Notes: generated from the letters alone by a model not told the origin. Shown: positions 9,004 to 17,796, numbered from the stretch's first letter. The stretch: 64,000 bases of DNA from an uncultured Clostridia bacterium (GCA_934365195.1 CAKRNA010000006.1:62001-126000), one strand, 5' to 3'. Made by a program: numbers and translations.

Positions 9004-10359
9004 ATGATAAATATAAATAACCTTTGGACAGAAACGTTACAAGAATTATCCACCAAAATGTTAGCGGTAAGTTACGAAGTGTGGATAGAAAAATTAAAGC
9101 CTTTATTTATTTATAATTCGCAACTTGTTTTGGTTGCGCCAAATCCTAGTGCAAAAAAACTTGTAATTAAGGAGTATCAAGACGTTATAAATAGGGCGCT
9201 TGAAAAAGTAAATAAAACGATAAAAGGCGCAATTATAATAATTGAGGACGAAAAAGATAACTACAACGCCGAAGAAGAGGTGCTTGTTAGTCAAGTAGAG
9301 CCTGAAAAGGCTGAGGACGACGGCTTTACCCCGTTTACAAAAAAATACACGTTCGACAACTTTGTAGTTGGCAAATCTAACGAGTTTGCGGCAGCAGCCG
9401 GCTTAGCGGTAAGCGAAAACCCGGGCGAACAATACAACCCACTATTTATTTACGGTGGCGTCGGACTTGGCAAAACCCACTTAATGCACGCAATAGGCAA
9501 CAAGATTAGAAAAACCAAACCGTCGCTTAAAGTAAGATATATAACCTGCGAAACTTTCGTAAACGAATTTGTAGAGTCAATTAAACAAAAATCAAACACC
9601 AACGCAATGCGTGATTTTAACGAAAAATATCGTAGTGTAGACGTGCTTATGATAGACGATATCCAGTTTATTGCAGGTAAACCGGGTTTTCAGGAAGGTA
9701 TATTCCACACCTTTAACGACCTATACCAAAACAATAAGCAAATTATTCTTACTTCAGACAGACCTCCTAAAGAGATAAACCCTCTTGAAGAAAGGCTGAG
9801 AACAAGGTTTGAATGGGGGCTTATAGCAGATATTCAGCCGCCTGACCTTGAAACGAGAATTGCTATTTTGTCTAAAAAGGCAGAGCAACAAAACAAAGTG
9901 TACTCTCTTGAACTACTGACTTTTATCGCTCAAAAGGTAGATAGCAATATTCGTGAAATGGAAGGTTTGCTTTCAAGGGTAATATTCTACTCTGACCTAA
10001 TTAAAAAGGACGCTACAATAAGTATTGCCGAAGAGGCGCTACGTGATTACGTAGACACTAAAAAGGAAACAATCACCGCTTACGACATTATAAACACCAC
10101 ATGTAATTACTTTGGTATTACAAGCGACGATATAAAAGGTAAGAAAAGGAACAAAAACTTTATAGTTCCAAGGCAAATCGCAATATATTTAATTACAGAT
10201 TTACTTAACTTGCCACTTGTATCAATAGGCGAACTTTTCGGCGGTCGTGACCACACCACTGTTATTCACGCAAGGGATAAAATAGCCGAACAAATGAAAA
10301 CGGATACCAAACTAAAACTTCAAGTAAGCGACATAAAAGATATGATTTACAAGCGCTAG
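9004..10359 (+). CDS. dnaA: Chromosomal replication initiator DnaA
   Basis: The 451-residue AAA+ initiator that binds DnaA boxes and melts the origin. Domain I matches the family (NLWTETLQELS, residues 6-16); the linker spans about residues 80-110. Walker A is GGVGLGKT (151-158) and Walker B is VDVLMIDDIQF. Domain IV ends with the DNA-binding signature GGRDHTTVIHA (413-423). The start aligns with normal family N-termini, yet no Shine-Dalgarno sequence is visible, and a TATAAT lies at 8995-9000, only a few bases upstream, so translation may be leaderless or use a weak site. It is followed by DnaA boxes and dnaN. Confidence 0.98.
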   Translation: MININNLWTETLQELSTKMLAVSYEVWIEKLKPLFIYNSQLVLVAPNPSAKKLVIKEYQDVINRALEKVNKTIKGAIIIIEDEKDNYNAEEEVLVSQVEPEKAEDDGFTPFTKKYTFDNFVVGKSNEFAAAAGLAVSENPGEQYNPLFIYGGVGLGKTHLMHAIGNKIRKTKPSLKVRYITCETFVNEFVESIKQKSNTNAMRDFNEKYRSVDVLMIDDIQFIAGKPGFQEGIFHTFNDLYQNNKQIILTSDRPPKEINPLEERLRTRFEWGLIADIQPPDLETRIAILSKKAEQQNKVYSLELLTFIAQKVDSNIREMEGLLSRVIFYSDLIKKDATISIAEEALRDYVDTKKETITAYDIINTTCNYFGITSDDIKGKKRNKNFIVPRQIAIYLITDLLNLPLVSIGELFGGRDHTTVIHARDKIAEQMKTDTKLKLQVSDIKDMIYKR

Positions 10360-10498
10360 TGGATAAGTTTTTAAAAATATGGACAACTTGTTAATAACTT
10401 ATGTAAGTTATCCACATACTAAAACACTACTACTTGTGTTTAAAATTATACTTTGGTCTATATTTTGTGCTAAAATAAAGTTATCCACTTTATCAACA
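10358..10498. other. DnaA-box cluster between dnaA and dnaN (candidate oriC or autoregulatory site)
   Basis: Boxes close to TTATCCACA are: TTATCCACT on the minus strand (10358-10366), a weak TTATTAACA on the minus strand (10389-10397), a perfect TTATCCACA on the plus strand (10408-10416), TTATCCACT (10481-10489) and TTATCAACA (10490-10498). An AT-rich stretch follows to 10550. In Bacillus subtilis boxes lie both before and after dnaA, so this could be an origin part, or a DnaA titration and autoregulation site. A second cluster with parS lies near 20.4 kb. Confidence 0.75.
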
Positions 10499-10560
10499 CA
10501 CTTATTATTAGAATAATTATTTAAAAACTATATATATAACACGAAGGGGACGGATATAAT

Positions 10561-11661
10561 ATGAAAATTATATGTAACGGAACAGAATTAAGCGATGCTT
10601 TAAATAAAGTTGTAAAAGCAATGCCTATTAAAAAGACTTTGCCTATCCTTGAAGGAATAAATCTAAAAACGGACGGCGATATTTTGATTATATCGGCTAC
10701 CGACTTAAATTTATATATCCAAAAGAGAATTAATGCGGACGTACTAATCGACGGTGAAATCGTAGTACCAGGCAAGTTTTTCTCTGAATTTATTAGGAAA
10801 ATAAATTGCGACCAAATCACTCTTGACGCAACAAACGAAAATAAACTTAAAATTAGTTACGGCGAAAATGAAACCTTTGTAAACCTACTTAACGTGGACG
10901 AGTTCCCTCCTTTTGAAATGGCAAGCGAGGACATAACCTTTAATATGAAGAAAAAGGACTTAAAGGAACTAATAAATAAGGTAAGTTTTGCGGTTGCCAC
11001 TGACGATTCGAGACCTATGCTTAAAGGTTGTTGCTTAGACGTAACTAAAAATTTGGTAACTGCGGTTGCTTCTGACGGTTATAGGCTTGCTCTTGTAAAT
11101 AAATCTATCGATTACAACGGAAACGATATAAAAATTATTATTCCGCAAAGGGCAATAGTGGAAATTGTAAAACTTCTTGATGACGACGAGGACTTTGTAA
11201 AGGTAAATATCGATAAAAATATGATTACCTTGGATATGTTCCACACCAAGATTGCTACAAAACTAATTGCCGGCGATTATATCAATTACAGAAGAATTAT
11301 TCCAACCACTTTTGAAAGTGAAATAAGCGTGGATAAAACCGCTTTTGACCACGGTATCGAAAGGGCAGGAATTATATCAAGAGAAGGCAATAATACCGTT
11401 ATTTTGGACGTAAAAGAGGACGTACTTACCATTGACTCTAAATCCGAAATAGGTACTATTAAAGAGAATATTAAAATTAAATTAGAAGGTAAGGACATAA
11501 AGATAGGATTTAACGTAAAATATATCTCTGATTGTTTGAAAAATATAAGCGACGAGTTTATATCAATAAACTGCAATAGCCCGTCTGTACCTGTAATTAT
11601 AAAGCAAGTGGAACGTGAAAAATGCGATTACTTATTCCTTGTTCTTCCTGTAAGAATTTAA
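10561..11661 (+). CDS. dnaN: DNA polymerase III sliding clamp (beta subunit)
   Basis: The 366-residue beta clamp that tethers DNA polymerase III to DNA as a ring-shaped dimer of three-domain subunits. Domain 1 begins MKIICNGTELSDALNKVVKA and contains PILEGINLKT; the conserved segment FAVATDDSRPMLKGCCLDV opens domain 2 (near residue 140); the C-terminus YLFLVLPVRI matches the canonical ending. The ribosome binding site AAGGGGA lies about 12 bases before ATG. It follows dnaA by 200 bases containing DnaA boxes and ends at a clear terminator. The gene order dnaA-dnaN is kept, but recF is not next. Confidence 0.97.
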   Translation: MKIICNGTELSDALNKVVKAMPIKKTLPILEGINLKTDGDILIISATDLNLYIQKRINADVLIDGEIVVPGKFFSEFIRKINCDQITLDATNENKLKISYGENETFVNLLNVDEFPPFEMASEDITFNMKKKDLKELINKVSFAVATDDSRPMLKGCCLDVTKNLVTAVASDGYRLALVNKSIDYNGNDIKIIIPQRAIVEIVKLLDDDEDFVKVNIDKNMITLDMFHTKIATKLIAGDYINYRRIIPTTFESEISVDKTAFDHGIERAGIISREGNNTVILDVKEDVLTIDSKSEIGTIKENIKIKLEGKDIKIGFNVKYISDCLKNISDEFISINCNSPSVPVIIKQVEREKCDYLFLVLPVRI

Positions 11662-11719
11662 AAAAACGTAATTAAAAGAAATTAAAAATTAAGTAAAAAT
11701 AAAACTTTAAATAAAAACT

Positions 11720-11758
11720 ATACTCTCTATTGATAAATAAAATAGAGGGTATTTTTTT
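11720..11758 (+). terminator. dnaN terminator
   Basis: ATACTCTCTATT (11720-11731) pairs with AATAGAGGGTAT (11741-11752) and is followed by seven T. Confidence 0.85.
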
Positions 11759-11872
11759 AATAATAAATATTTTTTCAACTTAATAAAATAAAAGTAGTTT
11801 AAATTATAATAAATACCGAAAAAATAAGATAAAAGTAGTTTAAAAATATAATAAATACTAAAAAAATGCAAT

Positions 11873-11902
11873 AAAAAAAGCCTAACTAAAAAGTAGGCTT
11901 TT
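11873..11902 (-). terminator. Terminator downstream of tRNA-Glu
   Basis: Read on the minus strand, AAAAGCCTA and TAGGCTTTTTTT form a stem directly after the tRNA CCA end, with a run of seven T. Confidence 0.8.
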
Positions 11903-11904
11903 GT

Positions 11905-11980
11905 TGGCACCCTTAGCGGGGTTCGAACCCGCGATACCGGCGTGAGAGGCCAGCGTCCTAGACCGCTAGACTATAAGGGC
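11905..11980 (-). tRNA. tRNA-Glu (anticodon CTC)
   Basis: A 76-base cloverleaf on the minus strand. The acceptor stem pairs GCCCTTA with TAAGGGT (one terminal G-U), the discriminator is G and CCA is encoded. The anticodon stem CTGGC/GCCGG holds the loop CTCTCAC, giving anticodon CTC, which reads GAG. The T arm GCGGG TTCGAAC CCCGC is canonical. It stands alone between dnaN and a lipoprotein gene and has its own terminator. Confidence 0.93.
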
Positions 11981-12058
11981 ATGCCTTAACGATAACTAAT
12001 ATATCATAAAATAGCCGTTGTTTCAACTATTTTAAGGATGTTTTAATAAAATTTTTAT

Positions 12059-13057
12059 TTAAGCGGTTATTTTATTAAAATTTAGTTTAGTATTTTGCGT
12101 TTTATATTCCTCTAAAAGTGGATCAGGAACGTAAATAACAAGGTCCTTATTATAATTTACAAATACGTTATCAAGTGCCAAAACTTCTGTTGAATTTAGG
12201 GTAACTGCCTTTAATGACGAACAGTTTTTAAAAGAGTTTTGATATAACCTAGTAACCGTGCTAGATAAGTTAATACTTTCGATAGAGGTGTTTGAAAAAG
12301 CGCTGTCCCCTATTGTTTTAAGCAAAGAGCCGTTTTCAAAAGTTATTGTTTTTAGCCTGCAGTTATTTGCAAACGAATTTGCTTTAATAGTCGTTACCGA
12401 GGACGGAATTGTAATTTTTTCAATTTTATTACAAATAGTGATAAAACTTGGCGGGATAACCTTAACGCTTGGTAAAGTAAGCGACGTAAGGTTAACGCAG
12501 CCTGTAATTTGAAGTTTTTCAATACTACTTAGTTTTGATAAATCGATAGTTTCGATGCCCTCTCCGGATATTAAAAGTTTGTCTATTTGAACGTTTTCAA
12601 AAGATAAGGATTTTAGCCAAGAGTGATTTATAGACGTTATATTTACGTTTTTAACAGGGTAATTAGTGCCGTTTATAGTAATATTATTTGGGATAACAAC
12701 GTCCTTATTTAAGTGGCAATTAAGTAAGTTTGTAATTGTTACCGTGCCGTCATTATTTAAGGTGTAATCGAAAATACCCTCTCTAAATTTAGCGTATAAA
12801 GTCATATTTTTTGTAGGTTTTACGGGGAAAACAACAGGGTTTCCCGTAAAATCAGCGTTATAATACCAGTTTTCAAAATAGTAATCTTTCTTTGCAGGAA
12901 TAGGCTTGTAACTTAAAAACGAGGTGGTAACGCTCTCAACCTCCGTTCCGCCGTTTACTTCGAAAGTAATGGTGTATTTCGGTTCTTCTTTATTACAGCC
13001 GTAAAGACACAAGATAGCCGTAAATATAGTAAGTAATAACGCAATTTTTTTCTTCAT
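12059..13057 (-). CDS. Surface lipoprotein with InlB-type repeat and BspA-like leucine-rich repeats
   Basis: A 332-residue predicted lipoprotein. Residues 1-21 form a signal peptide with lipobox LYGC, so Cys21 should be lipidated. Residues about 27-93 match the Listeria-Bacteroides (InlB B-repeat) fold: TFEVNGGTEVESV, then FENWYYNADFTG and TLYAKF. The remainder contains BspA-type leucine-rich repeats (LRR_5), for example IPSSVTTIKANSFANN and GDSAFSNTSIESINL. Such proteins are common adhesin-like surface proteins of gut Firmicutes; the ligand is unknown. It is a single gene. A small hairpin (13082-13097) lies in its probable 5' leader, behind a TGATATAAT extended -10. Confidence 0.85.
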   Translation of the reverse strand: MKKKIALLLTIFTAILCLYGCNKEEPKYTITFEVNGGTEVESVTTSFLSYKPIPAKKDYYFENWYYNADFTGNPVVFPVKPTKNMTLYAKFREGIFDYTLNNDGTVTITNLLNCHLNKDVVIPNNITINGTNYPVKNVNITSINHSWLKSLSFENVQIDKLLISGEGIETIDLSKLSSIEKLQITGCVNLTSLTLPSVKVIPPSFITICNKIEKITIPSSVTTIKANSFANNCRLKTITFENGSLLKTIGDSAFSNTSIESINLSSTVTRLYQNSFKNCSSLKAVTLNSTEVLALDNVFVNYNKDLVIYVPDPLLEEYKTQNTKLNFNKITA

Positions 13058-13252
13058 AAAGTCCTCTAATAAAATTAAAGTACTACTTACGAGTAGTTTT
13101 TTGTTTATATAATTATTATATCACAAAACAAGATTTTGACAATTTTTATACTAAAAAACTATAAAAAAACTATTAAAAATAACTTTATTTTTTACTTAAA
13201 AAATGGTTATATTATCCTTATAAAAAAAAACATAAATTAAAAACAAAAATAA

Positions 13253-13286
13253 ATAAAAAAAACTCTCACCGCAAGGTAAGAGTGTT
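13253..13286 (-). terminator. parA-parB operon terminator
   Basis: On the minus strand ACTCTTACC pairs with GGTGAGAGT around a TTGC loop, followed by eight T. It lies just past the parB stop. Confidence 0.85.
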
Positions 13287-13290
13287 TTTC

Positions 13291-14193
13291 TTATACTTCT
13301 CTATTTATTTCTCTTCTTAGTTTTTCGATAATATCGAAGATACGTTGCAAATCGTCCTCGTTGTAGTAGTCTATGTAAATTCTACCTTTTTGGTTGTTTC
13401 CAAGCGCTTTTACTTTAGTACCGAAAATACGTTTCATATCGTTAATAAGCGATTTAACTTCTTTTGATTGAGCCTCTTTTCTTCTTGGACCTTGAGGGAT
13501 AAGTTTCCTATTAAAGTAAAGTTTTACTTGTGTTTCAAGTTGACGAACGCTCATTTTATTATCAGCGGCTTGGTTTGCAAGTTTTACTTGGAAATCTTTG
13601 TCGTCCACAACTACAAGCGCTCTTGCGTGGCCTGCTGAAAGTCTGCCCTCTCTAACAAGGTTAATTACCTCTTTTTCTAGTGTAAGTAGACGAAGTGAGT
13701 TGGTAATTCCCGGCCTACTTTTTCCGATTTTAGAAGCAACTTGCTCTTGCGTTAGGTTGTGGCTAACCATAAGTTCTTGAATAGCCTCAGCGGCTTCGAT
13801 AGGGTTTAAGTCCTCCCTTTGTAAGTTTTCGATAAGTGCGATTTCTTGAACTTCTTGATTTGTAAGTTCCTTAATAACGGCAGGAACAAACTTTAACCCT
13901 GCAAGTTTTGCTGCCCTAAACCTTCTTTCACCGGCGATAATTAGGTATCTTTCGCCCGTTTGAAGAAGAATAAGAGGTTGGATAATACCGTAATACTTTA
14001 CCGACTCGGCAAGGTCGTTTAAAGCGTCCTCGTCAAAGTATTTTCTTGGTTGGTTTGGGTTGGTATCGATTAAATTGATATCAACGTCGTCTAATTGTTT
14101 TTTAATAATAGTTTTAGTTTCGATAAAGTCATCGTCTAATATATCGCTAAATAATGCGTTAAGACCTTTTCCTAGTGGATTTTTTTCACTCAT
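13291..14193 (-). CDS. parB: Chromosome partitioning protein ParB (Spo0J)
   Basis: A 300-residue CTPase clamp that loads at parS sites and spreads to organise the origin region and recruit SMC. The N-terminal CTP-binding ParB domain includes NPNQPRKYFD (45-54) and the GERRFRAA motif (88-95). The helix-turn-helix parS-binding segment LTQEQVASKIGKSRPGITN lies near 145-165, and a basic C-terminal dimerisation domain follows. It lies 8 bases after parA. Its expected binding site, TGTTCCACGTGAAACA, is found about 6 kb away at 20346-20361, so the trans factor and its site are both in the window. Confidence 0.96.
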   Translation of the reverse strand: MSEKNPLGKGLNALFSDILDDDFIETKTIIKKQLDDVDINLIDTNPNQPRKYFDEDALNDLAESVKYYGIIQPLILLQTGERYLIIAGERRFRAAKLAGLKFVPAVIKELTNQEVQEIALIENLQREDLNPIEAAEAIQELMVSHNLTQEQVASKIGKSRPGITNSLRLLTLEKEVINLVREGRLSAGHARALVVVDDKDFQVKLANQAADNKMSVRQLETQVKLYFNRKLIPQGPRRKEAQSKEVKSLINDMKRIFGTKVKALGNNQKGRIYIDYYNEDDLQRIFDIIEKLRREINREV

Positions 14194-14201
14194 AGTTCAC
14201 C

Positions 14202-14981
14202 TCAGTTTTGTGCTTGACGTTTTATAAACTCAATAGTTAATTTAGTATAAGCGATTGCACCGTTGCAGGACTTATCGTACACAACGATAGGCTTACCGTA
14301 ACTTGGCGCTTCCGCAAGTTTTACGTTACGTGGAATTTTGGTTTCGTACACAACGTTGCCAAAGAACTTTCGTATTTCGTCTTCTACTTGGAAGGAAAGT
14401 TTAGACCTACTATCGAACATAGTAAGCACAACGCCCTCGATTTCAAGGTCCTTATTAAGAAATTTTTTAACGATACGAACAGTGTTGATTAGTTGCGACA
14501 AACCTTCTAGCGCATAAAATTCGCATTGAATAGGAATAATCAAAGAATCGCTAGCGGTAAGAGAGTTTAACGTTAGTAGTCCAAGTGACGGCGGACAGTC
14601 AAGAACGATAAAATCGAACATATCCTTAACCGGCGCAATTTTTTGTTTTAGAATTTTTTCCCTGCCTCTTTCAATGCCTGCAAGTTCAATCTCTGCGCCC
14701 GCTAAATCGATATTTGAAGGCAAAATCGATAGGTTAGGAACAGACGTTTCTTGCAAAACGCCATCGTCTAAGATAGACTTGTCGGTACAAAGCAAATTAT
14801 ATACCGAGAAGGAATTTTTAGATTTTTTTGCGCCCAGTCCGCTACTTGCGTTGCCCTGAGGATCCATATCGATAAGTAGCACCTTTTTCCCCGCTATTGC
14901 AAGATAAGACGCAATATTTACGCAAGTTGTCGTTTTACCAACGCCACCTTTTTGGTTGGTGAAAGTGATAATTTTTCCCAT
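14202..14981 (-). CDS. parA: Chromosome partitioning ATPase ParA (Soj)
   Basis: A 259-residue deviant Walker ATPase that moves ParB-parS complexes and, in Bacillus, controls DnaA. The deviant Walker A motif KGGVGKTT occupies residues 11-18. Further motifs are LLIDMDPQGNASSGLG and FIVLDCPPSLGLLTLNSL. Length is typical of chromosomal Soj. It precedes parB in the same operon. rsmG lies upstream with a 129-base gap, in the Bacillus order rsmG-parA-parB, but all three are separated from mnmE-mnmG, which are on the other side of the proposed origin. Confidence 0.97.
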   Translation of the reverse strand: MGKIITFTNQKGGVGKTTTCVNIASYLAIAGKKVLLIDMDPQGNASSGLGAKKSKNSFSVYNLLCTDKSILDDGVLQETSVPNLSILPSNIDLAGAEIELAGIERGREKILKQKIAPVKDMFDFIVLDCPPSLGLLTLNSLTASDSLIIPIQCEFYALEGLSQLINTVRIVKKFLNKDLEIEGVVLTMFDSRSKLSFQVEDEIRKFFGNVVYETKIPRNVKLAEAPSYGKPIVVYDKSCNGAIAYTKLTIEFIKRQAQN

Positions 14982-15110
14982 TAAAACCTCTTACTTTGTT
15001 TTATACCTATAATTATATCATTTTTTAGAATAAAATAAAGCAAAAAATGACATCTAAACCTTTTTATTTTATTTATATTAAAAAAATTTAATAAAATAAT
15101 TGAAATTTTG

Positions 15111-15806
15111 TTATAGCGGGCTTAGTTTCGGCTTGTTTTTATCCCTAGGGTAAATCTTGTCGGTTTTTGCCTCTTTTTTGATAATTACAAGCGACCTATT
15201 GTAGTCGGTTTCGGGCAGAGTGAAGTTTTCTACCTCGATAATTTTGGCGTGTAATTTGTTAAGAGCGTTTTTGGACGCTATAATTTCCTCTTCACAATTA
15301 CCCTTGTATGCAATAAAAATTCCGCCCACTTTTAGTAGCGGGACAGCGTACTCAATAAGGGTGTTTAGCGAGGCAACCGCCCTTGCAACCACCACGTCGA
15401 ACTTCTCTCTAAAATCCTTTTTAGCAGCGTCCTCTACACGAGTGTGGTAAGCGGTGATATTGCTTAGCCCAAGCAGTTTTACCGTGTCGTTAAGGAAAGT
15501 TACCCTTTTATTAAGGCTGTCAATAAGAGTAAAGTCTAGGTCAGGTCGAACGATTTTAAGTGGTATACTAGGAAAGCCTGCCCCTGCCCCGATATCGCAA
15601 ACTTTAAGGTTTTTACCGATAAATTTTTGCCCCGAAATGCTGTCTATTAAATGTTTGTCTACAAACTCTGTTTCTTCCAAAATCGAGGTTAAATTGCACG
15701 TTTTGTTACGTAAAACTATGTTTTGGTAATAATCGTCGAAAAGTTTGTTTTGATTTTCGGTAATAGTTACGCCAAGCAGCGCCGCTTTTTCAATTAGTTT
15801 TTCCAT
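15111..15806 (-). CDS. rsmG: 16S rRNA (guanine-N7) methyltransferase RsmG (GidB)
   Basis: A 231-residue SAM-dependent methyltransferase that modifies G527 (E. coli numbering) in the 530 loop of 16S rRNA. The SAM-binding motif is VCDIGAGAGFPSIPLKI (near residue 70) and the family motif VVARAVASLNTLIEYAVPLL follows. The N-terminal helical region ends LIDSISG. It is read toward parA. In most Firmicutes rsmG directly follows mnmG; here mnmG is 19 kb away and on the opposite strand. It is divergent from mtnN with a 93-base gap. Confidence 0.95.
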   Translation of the reverse strand: MEKLIEKAALLGVTITENQNKLFDDYYQNIVLRNKTCNLTSILEETEFVDKHLIDSISGQKFIGKNLKVCDIGAGAGFPSIPLKIVRPDLDFTLIDSLNKRVTFLNDTVKLLGLSNITAYHTRVEDAAKKDFREKFDVVVARAVASLNTLIEYAVPLLKVGGIFIAYKGNCEEEIIASKNALNKLHAKIIEVENFTLPETDYNRSLVIIKKEAKTDKIYPRDKNKPKLSPL

Positions 15807-15874
15807 TGTCCGTCCTTTAGTTTTACTATTTCTTTTTATTATTATATCATTTATTTTCCGTTTTTACAAACTTG

Positions 15875-15883
15875 TGATATAAT
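15875..15883 (+). promoter_or_regulatory. Extended -10 promoter of mtnN-luxS
   Basis: TGATATAAT (TG at 15875-15876, TATAAT at 15878-15883) lies 16 bases before the mtnN ATG. No good -35 is visible, as expected for an extended -10 element. The leader contains the GTGAGG ribosome binding site. Confidence 0.6.
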
Positions 15884-15899
15884 AAATCGTGAGGTAATT

Positions 15900-16592
15900 A
15901 TGAAACGTATAGGAATAATAGTTGCTATGAAGTCGGAATTTGAGGCTTTGTACGACAAAATAGGAGAAAAACAAAAAACCATAACGGTTGGCAGCAGGGA
16001 AATTTACCATTACGTAAACGGCACGCTTGATTTGTACGTAACCGATACCGCCGAGGGTGAGATACAGGCGGCAATGATGACGCAATACCTAATCACCAAG
16101 TTCGACGTGGATATGATTTTAAACTTTGGGCTTTGCGGCTCTTTAAAATCGGAGTTTAAATGCAAGGATTTAGTGCTTGTAAAAGAGGTGGTTCACTTTG
16201 ATTTTGATATTACCGCTCTAAACCCGAATATGAAAGTTGGGCAATATCCTGAAAGGGACGAGATATTCTTTAAAACCGACGAATTGCTTAGAAAAGAGGT
16301 GCTTAACATAGAGAATATCAAGGAAGTAAGGGTGGCATCGTCCGATAAGTTTATCGGGGAAGAAGGTATGAAACGCAGGCTAATTAGCGATTTTAACGCC
16401 GACGTTTGCGAGATGGAAAGCGCAGGAATTACTATCACCGCTTTATCTAATCACGTTCCTTGTTTGCTAATTAAATGTATATCCGACAATGCCGGTGACG
16501 ACGCTAAGTTCGAGTTTAGAGATATTGTGAAAACGGGCGTTGAAGAGTACGTGGATTTAATCGTAAAACTATTAAAAGTACTACAAAAATAG
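15900..16592 (+). CDS. mtnN: 5'-methylthioadenosine/S-adenosylhomocysteine nucleosidase
   Basis: A 230-residue cytosolic nucleosidase that cleaves adenine from S-adenosylhomocysteine and methylthioadenosine. The product S-ribosylhomocysteine is the substrate of LuxS, encoded 8 bases downstream, so the pair forms the two-step detoxification and AI-2 pathway. Motifs: IGIIVAMKSEFEAL with the catalytic Glu near residue 13, ASSDKFIGEE, the ribose-binding EMES, and the catalytic Asp in CISDNAGDD. The N- and C-termini match the family. Expression seems driven by the TGATATAAT promoter just upstream. Confidence 0.93.
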   Translation: MKRIGIIVAMKSEFEALYDKIGEKQKTITVGSREIYHYVNGTLDLYVTDTAEGEIQAAMMTQYLITKFDVDMILNFGLCGSLKSEFKCKDLVLVKEVVHFDFDITALNPNMKVGQYPERDEIFFKTDELLRKEVLNIENIKEVRVASSDKFIGEEGMKRRLISDFNADVCEMESAGITITALSNHVPCLLIKCISDNAGDDAKFEFRDIVKTGVEEYVDLIVKLLKVLQK

Positions 16593-16600
16593 AGGATAAA

Positions 16601-17035
16601 ATGGAAGAATTACAAAGAATTAAATCGTTTACAATAGACCACACAATCCATAAGGAAGGTTTTTATTTGTCAGGGGTGAGTAACAATATTTTCACCTACG
16701 ACCTAAGATTCAAAAAGCCAAACGGAGATAATTACGTTCCAATCGCAGCAATGCACACTATCGAGCACCTTTTTGCAACGGTGGTTAGGAATAGCGACGT
16801 AAAGGAAAAGGTGGTTTACTTCGGGCCAATGGGTTGCAGGACAGGTTTTTATTTGCTTCTTTTAGGCATTGATAAGGAAGAGGCAAGGGCGCTTACCGTA
16901 AAATGTATGGAAAAATGCCTAGAACTCGATTATATCCCGGGCTGCTCTGAAAAAGAGTGCGGCAACTACAAAGAACACGACTTACAAACCGCAAAAGAGG
17001 AAATCACACAGTATCTTAGCGTGTTAAAAGGCTAA
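16601..17035 (+). CDS. luxS: S-ribosylhomocysteine lyase LuxS
   Basis: A 144-residue metalloenzyme that converts S-ribosylhomocysteine to homocysteine and DPD, the precursor of autoinducer-2. The metal site is complete: His52, Glu55 and His56 in HTIEH and Cys120 in EKECGNY. The catalytic Cys79 is in GPMGCRTGFY. The ribosome binding site GAGGA is 6 bases before ATG. The gene shares a transcript with mtnN and ends at a strong terminator. Whether AI-2 works as a signal or the pair only recycles SAH cannot be read here; no lsr-type uptake genes are in view. Confidence 0.97.
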   Translation: MEELQRIKSFTIDHTIHKEGFYLSGVSNNIFTYDLRFKKPNGDNYVPIAAMHTIEHLFATVVRNSDVKEKVVYFGPMGCRTGFYLLLLGIDKEEARALTVKCMEKCLELDYIPGCSEKECGNYKEHDLQTAKEEITQYLSVLKG

Positions 17036-17065
17036 TCATAATAAGAAATCGCTTTAAAAAGTTGC

Positions 17066-17098
17066 AAAAAAAGGCTACGAAGGTAGCCTTTTATTTTT
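17066..17098 (+). terminator. mtnN-luxS terminator
   Basis: AAGGCTAC (17071-17078) pairs with GTAGCCTT (17083-17090) around a four-base loop, preceded by an A-run and followed by a T-rich tail. Confidence 0.85.
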
Positions 17099-17494
17099 GC
17101 TTAAATACCTATAAAAACAATGGTTTTAACGGTTAAAAACTAAAATTTGCGGGGAGAAATGGTAAAAACGCCTGAAAAACAAAACTAATTTTGCTAAAAT
17201 AAACCTAAAAAAAATGAGACTAAAAACTACAATAAAATCTTTAAATATATCTTTAACAAAACCAAATGTTACCACGTAATATAAATAGTTATAATTTGCT
17301 AGTAAACAACGAAAAAAAGAGGCAAATAATAGGTAAGACAAAATATAACCGAATAGAAGGTATTATAAATTTTTTAGCCATATAAAGCCTTAGCGTAAAA
17401 TGTTATTATTTTTCAAAAAACCTAGTGAATAGTAGGAAAAGAGGTGATTTTATTTTACACGATAAAAGCAATTAAGCAAAAACACCCTGTAAAA
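17099..17494. other. AT-rich gap without a supported gene
   Basis: About 400 bases between the luxS terminator and the inverted-repeat element. The only open frame (17126-17341, minus) has low-complexity hydrophobic coding and no ribosome binding site. A copy of the intergenic CTAGTGAATAG motif is at 17422-17436. I see nothing else. Confidence 0.6.
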
Positions 17495-17611
17495 TGAAGT
17501 GCACTCAAAAAGTTAGACTGAAATATAAAACTTTTGGAGTGCATTTTTAAAGGCACAAAAATTTCAAACGACCGTTGCCGTCGTAGTTAAGGAAACTATA
17601 AATTAAAAATT

Positions 17612-17796
17612 ATAAATCAAGGAACAGGATATACGGACGAGTATACCGGGACGTATTTTACTGGTGACACAACGCATAACGGCTGGGAAAATACTATATC
17701 ACGGGATATTTATATGATCAATTTGATGTCGCCACGGACAGAAGCAAACTGGAAATTGAAACGTGGAGCGGTACTTTCACATTGTCTTTACAATAG
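17612..17796 (+). pseudogene. Frameshifted gene fragment inside the inverted-repeat element
   Basis: Bases from about 17621 read GTGYTDEYTGTYFTGDTTHN in one frame, and from 17713 read YDQFDVATDRSKLEIETWSG in the next frame, ending with TAG at 17796. Joining both needs one frameshift near 17712. The composition is more GC-balanced and codon-like than the flanks. I do not recognise the family; it looks like the C-terminal end of a beta-rich or secreted protein. No start codon or ribosome binding site is present. Confidence 0.5.
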
